A DNA stretch of 6,420 nucleotides. It comes from Candidatus Kaiserbacteria bacterium RIFCSPHIGHO2_02_FULL_54_11b. Lineage in GTDB: Bacteria; Patescibacteriota; Minisyncoccia; Phycocordibacterales; UBA2100. Location of the stretch: contig MFLH01000046.1 of NCBI GenBank assembly GCA_001781275.1, positions 1 to 6,420 of the forward strand. The letters run 5' to 3'. The notes under the pieces were generated by a model, which was not told where the DNA came from, did no database searches, and was given only the letters and a program-made list of their open reading frames with translations. Positions 5,327 to 6,420 of this stretch are shown in pieces. Each line of letters starts with the position of its first letter. The stretch's first letter is position 1. Both the position numbers and the translations under genes were made by a program.

Positions 5327-5388
5327 CAAGCCGCCCTAACTGTGGAGAAGATCAGGCTAAAAAACAAAGCCCCCTACGAGGCCCGTGA

Positions 5389-5417
5389 AATATACGCGAA
5401 GCACCGGTTAAAGTCAA
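5389..5417 (-). promoter_or_regulatory. Candidate sigma-70-type promoter of the S14-adk operon
   Basis: On the minus strand TTGACT (5417-5412) is followed by a 17-bp spacer and TATATT (5394-5389). Each hexamer matches the bacterial consensus in five of six positions, at the ideal spacing. Transcription would start near 5382 and give an untranslated leader of about 213 nt before rpsN, containing both 19-bp repeats and copy B. Because a plus-strand gene lies upstream, the ribosomal block needs a promoter in this region, and this is the best candidate found by eye. Confidence 0.6.
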
Positions 5418-5428
5418 CGTTAGGGAGT

Positions 5429-5434
5429 TATACT
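5429..5434 (+). promoter_or_regulatory. Candidate -10 box, leaderless ParB-like gene
   Basis: TATACT ends exactly six bases (ggttac) before the ATG at 5441, the same geometry as TATAAT before adk. The only -35 candidates are weak (TTAAAG at 5408-5413, 15-bp spacing) and overlap the -35 of the divergent S14 promoter. A GGGAG at 5423-5427 lies 13 bases from the ATG, too far for a typical Shine-Dalgarno. If real, transcription would start at or next to the ATG. Confidence 0.35.
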
Positions 5435-5440
5435 GGTTAC

Positions 5441-5905
5441 ATGGCTGAAGAAATAAAGCCTCTCAGACACGCTGTACCAATGCGCAGCATCCCCGGCGAT
5501 ACACATACGGCGGAACACAGGGGGCTTCGCATCGATGTATACCGATTGATACATCTCACTCAAAAAATACCTGAATCAGAGATTGAAATAGAAGATCTTC
5601 AACATCAAATGGGTGATTTTTGTTGGACGGACGAGCATGGTCCCATAACCCCAGAGTTTGTTGTGCATATATGCCAAGAAATCGGGTACGAGAAGGCGTC
5701 TACAAAATACCCCAGCCTTGCACAGCATATTGATAAAATAAAAAATTCCGACCTTTCCTTCCCAATTATCTTATACAAAGAAAATATCATCGACGGTATG
5801 CACCGTCTCGCGAAAGCTGCTATTGAAAATCACACGAGGGTAAAGGCCCGCGTCCTCGATGAAATTCCAGAAGACGCGCTATTACCTCAGGAGAAGAAGT
5901 CCTAA
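5441..5905 (+). CDS. Small ParB/Srx-like-fold protein, function unknown
   Basis: 154-residue predicted cytosolic protein. The C-terminal half carries FPIILYKENIIDGMHRLAKA (107-126), matching the P(I/V)(I/V)...(V/I)DG.HRL.A signature of the ParB N-terminal/sulfiredoxin-like fold. The upstream arrangement (DVYRLIHLTQKIPESEIEIE at 32-51, then DFCWTDEHGPITPEFVVHIC at 59-78) resembles small free-standing ParB-like proteins of the 'DGMHR' kind that lack the HTH and dimerisation domains of true ParB; that comparison is from memory. No parA partner is nearby, so chromosome partitioning is not implied; a nucleotide-binding or nuclease-like role is possible but unproven. The frame is open back to 5216, but that part translates a repeat, so the ATG at 5441 is chosen. 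Two sampled 60-nt lines have 40% and 43% GC against 63% and 67% in L6 and L15, suggesting a different origin. It interrupts the usual L5-S14 linkage. Confidence 0.75.
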   Translation: MAEEIKPLRHAVPMRSIPGDTHTAEHRGLRIDVYRLIHLTQKIPESEIEIEDLQHQMGDFCWTDEHGPITPEFVVHICQEIGYEKASTKYPSLAQHIDKIKNSDLSFPIILYKENIIDGMHRLAKAAIENHTRVKARVLDEIPEDALLPQEKKS

Positions 5906-5932
5906 TTCGTTCGGAACGCCGAGACAGTGGCA

Positions 5933-6420
5933 TTAGAATTTCTGCAGGTACACCGACACCGTGCGGCGTTTGCCGGCGCGGCCGTGGAGCAGGTGTTTGT
6001 GTGATTTGAGCACTTTGTGGATCTCGAAGTCTTTTGAGAAAAAATCGTGGAGCGCGTCTTCCGTCCACACGTACTCATAGACGCCGAGCTTGGGGTGGAT
6101 GTACGCATTCTCTTCATCCGCCGGGTGGTCACGAAGCAGACGTTTTACATTGAGATCCTCCTCGGCGAGGAACGTTTTGAAAAAGAGCCATCCGCCCGGG
6201 CGTAAGACGCGCAGGATTTCCGCGCGAAGCGCCTCCCGCTCCGCTTTCTTGAGGACGTGCGAGGTCATCATATCGAGCACGAGCGTCGTCGACTCATCAG
6301 ACTCCGGAATAGGCTCGGCGATCGAACGCACTTCGTATTCTATCGGTAGATCTTTTGAATGCTTCCTAGCATCGGCAATGGCGACGTCGGAGAGATCATA
6401 CCCCTCCCCACGCATACCAA
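5933..6420 (-). CDS. Class I SAM-dependent methyltransferase, N-terminus cut by window edge
   Basis: C-terminal 161 codons of a Rossmann-fold methyltransferase; the frame stays open to the right edge, so the Gly-rich SAM loop (motif I) lies outside. Visible are GYDLSDVAIADARK (the acidic Asp after strand 2 that binds the SAM ribose), LVLDMMTSHVL (motif for strand 4), then ILRVLRPGGWLFFKTF with the LrPGG turn before strand 5. After this come NVKRLLRDHPADEENAYIHPKLGVYEYVWTEDAL-type residues and a basic end (GRAGKRRTVSVYLQKF). The internal ATG at 6415 is not the true start, since it falls in the middle of the SAM domain. The substrate cannot be told; the EEN.YIHPK.GVYE segment is typical of an uncharacterised group that I associate with Patescibacteria. 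It converges with the ParB-like gene, with 27 nt between the stops. Confidence 0.85.
   Translation of the reverse strand, partial: GMRGEGYDLSDVAIADARKHSKDLPIEYEVRSIAEPIPESDESTTLVLDMMTSHVLKKAEREALRAEILRVLRPGGWLFFKTFLAEEDLNVKRLLRDHPADEENAYIHPKLGVYEYVWTEDALHDFFSKDFEIHKVLKSHKHLLHGRAGKRRTVSVYLQKF

Noticed and set aside
5216..5440. Longer start for the ParB-like gene at 5216
   Set aside because: The extra 75 residues include translated repeat sequence (SPSTSSGQA) and overlap the candidate S14 promoter and leader; a -10-like box sits just before the ATG at 5441.
5327..5440. tRNA or other structured RNA gene in the gap before the ParB-like gene
   Set aside because: No T-arm GGTTCGA-type sequence or cloverleaf; only a 7-bp CCCTAAC/GTTAGGG inverted pair (5334-5340, 5419-5425).
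5906..5932. Terminator between the convergent ParB-like and methyltransferase genes
   Set aside because: Only a tiny CGTT-cgg-AACG stem (5908-5918) is visible with no T tract on either strand.
1..6420. CRISPR array, insertion sequence, toxin-antitoxin pair or defence cluster
   Set aside because: No regularly spaced direct repeats, transposase, paired small genes or defence domains are seen; the ParB-like protein alone does not justify a system call.

Overview
The window looks like chromosomal DNA from a bacterium of the Candidate Phyla Radiation (Patescibacteria), probably a Parcubacteria-type lineage of moderate to high GC. This rests on four points: a bacterial spc-type ribosomal protein order with no rpmD (L30) between S5 and L15, an S5 with a long Arg/Gly-rich N-terminus, a zinc-type S14, and an archaeal-type CMP kinase between secY and adk. 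The taxonomic call is an inference from gene content; no rRNA is present.

Minus strand, transcribed right to left from about 5380 to beyond base 1: a candidate promoter (5389-5417), a roughly 210-nt leader carrying repeats, then rpsN (S14), a 133-nt spacer with a long imperfect hairpin, rpsH (S8), rplF (L6), rplR (L18), rpsE (S5), rplO (L15), a 170-nt spacer with a 13-bp inverted repeat, secY, cmk (CMP kinase-like) and adk (adenylate kinase-like, cut by the left edge). Together these genes make ribosomal subunit proteins, the membrane channel that receives nascent chains, and two nucleotide monophosphate kinases. The operon normally continues upstream with L5, L24 and L14, but here it is broken just before S14.

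Plus strand, 5441-5905: a small ParB-like-fold protein of unknown role, clearly lower in GC than the ribosomal genes. Its likely promoter lies back to back with that of S14. Converging on it from the right edge is a truncated class I SAM-dependent methyltransferase (5933 to beyond 6420, minus strand).

The non-coding parts are the most interesting: a three-tier hairpin ahead of S8; a 19-bp repeat in inverted copies inside the S14 leader; a related ~31-33-nt element in both the S14 leader and the L15-secY spacer; and two genes whose -10-like hexamer ends exactly six bases before the ATG, which suggests leaderless mRNAs. Most starts in the operon show no Shine-Dalgarno sequence. No tRNA, rRNA, CRISPR array, insertion sequence or transposase was seen. 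I see no clear novel multi-gene system; the candidates for something undescribed are the RNA and repeat structures and the ParB-like gene at the operon break.
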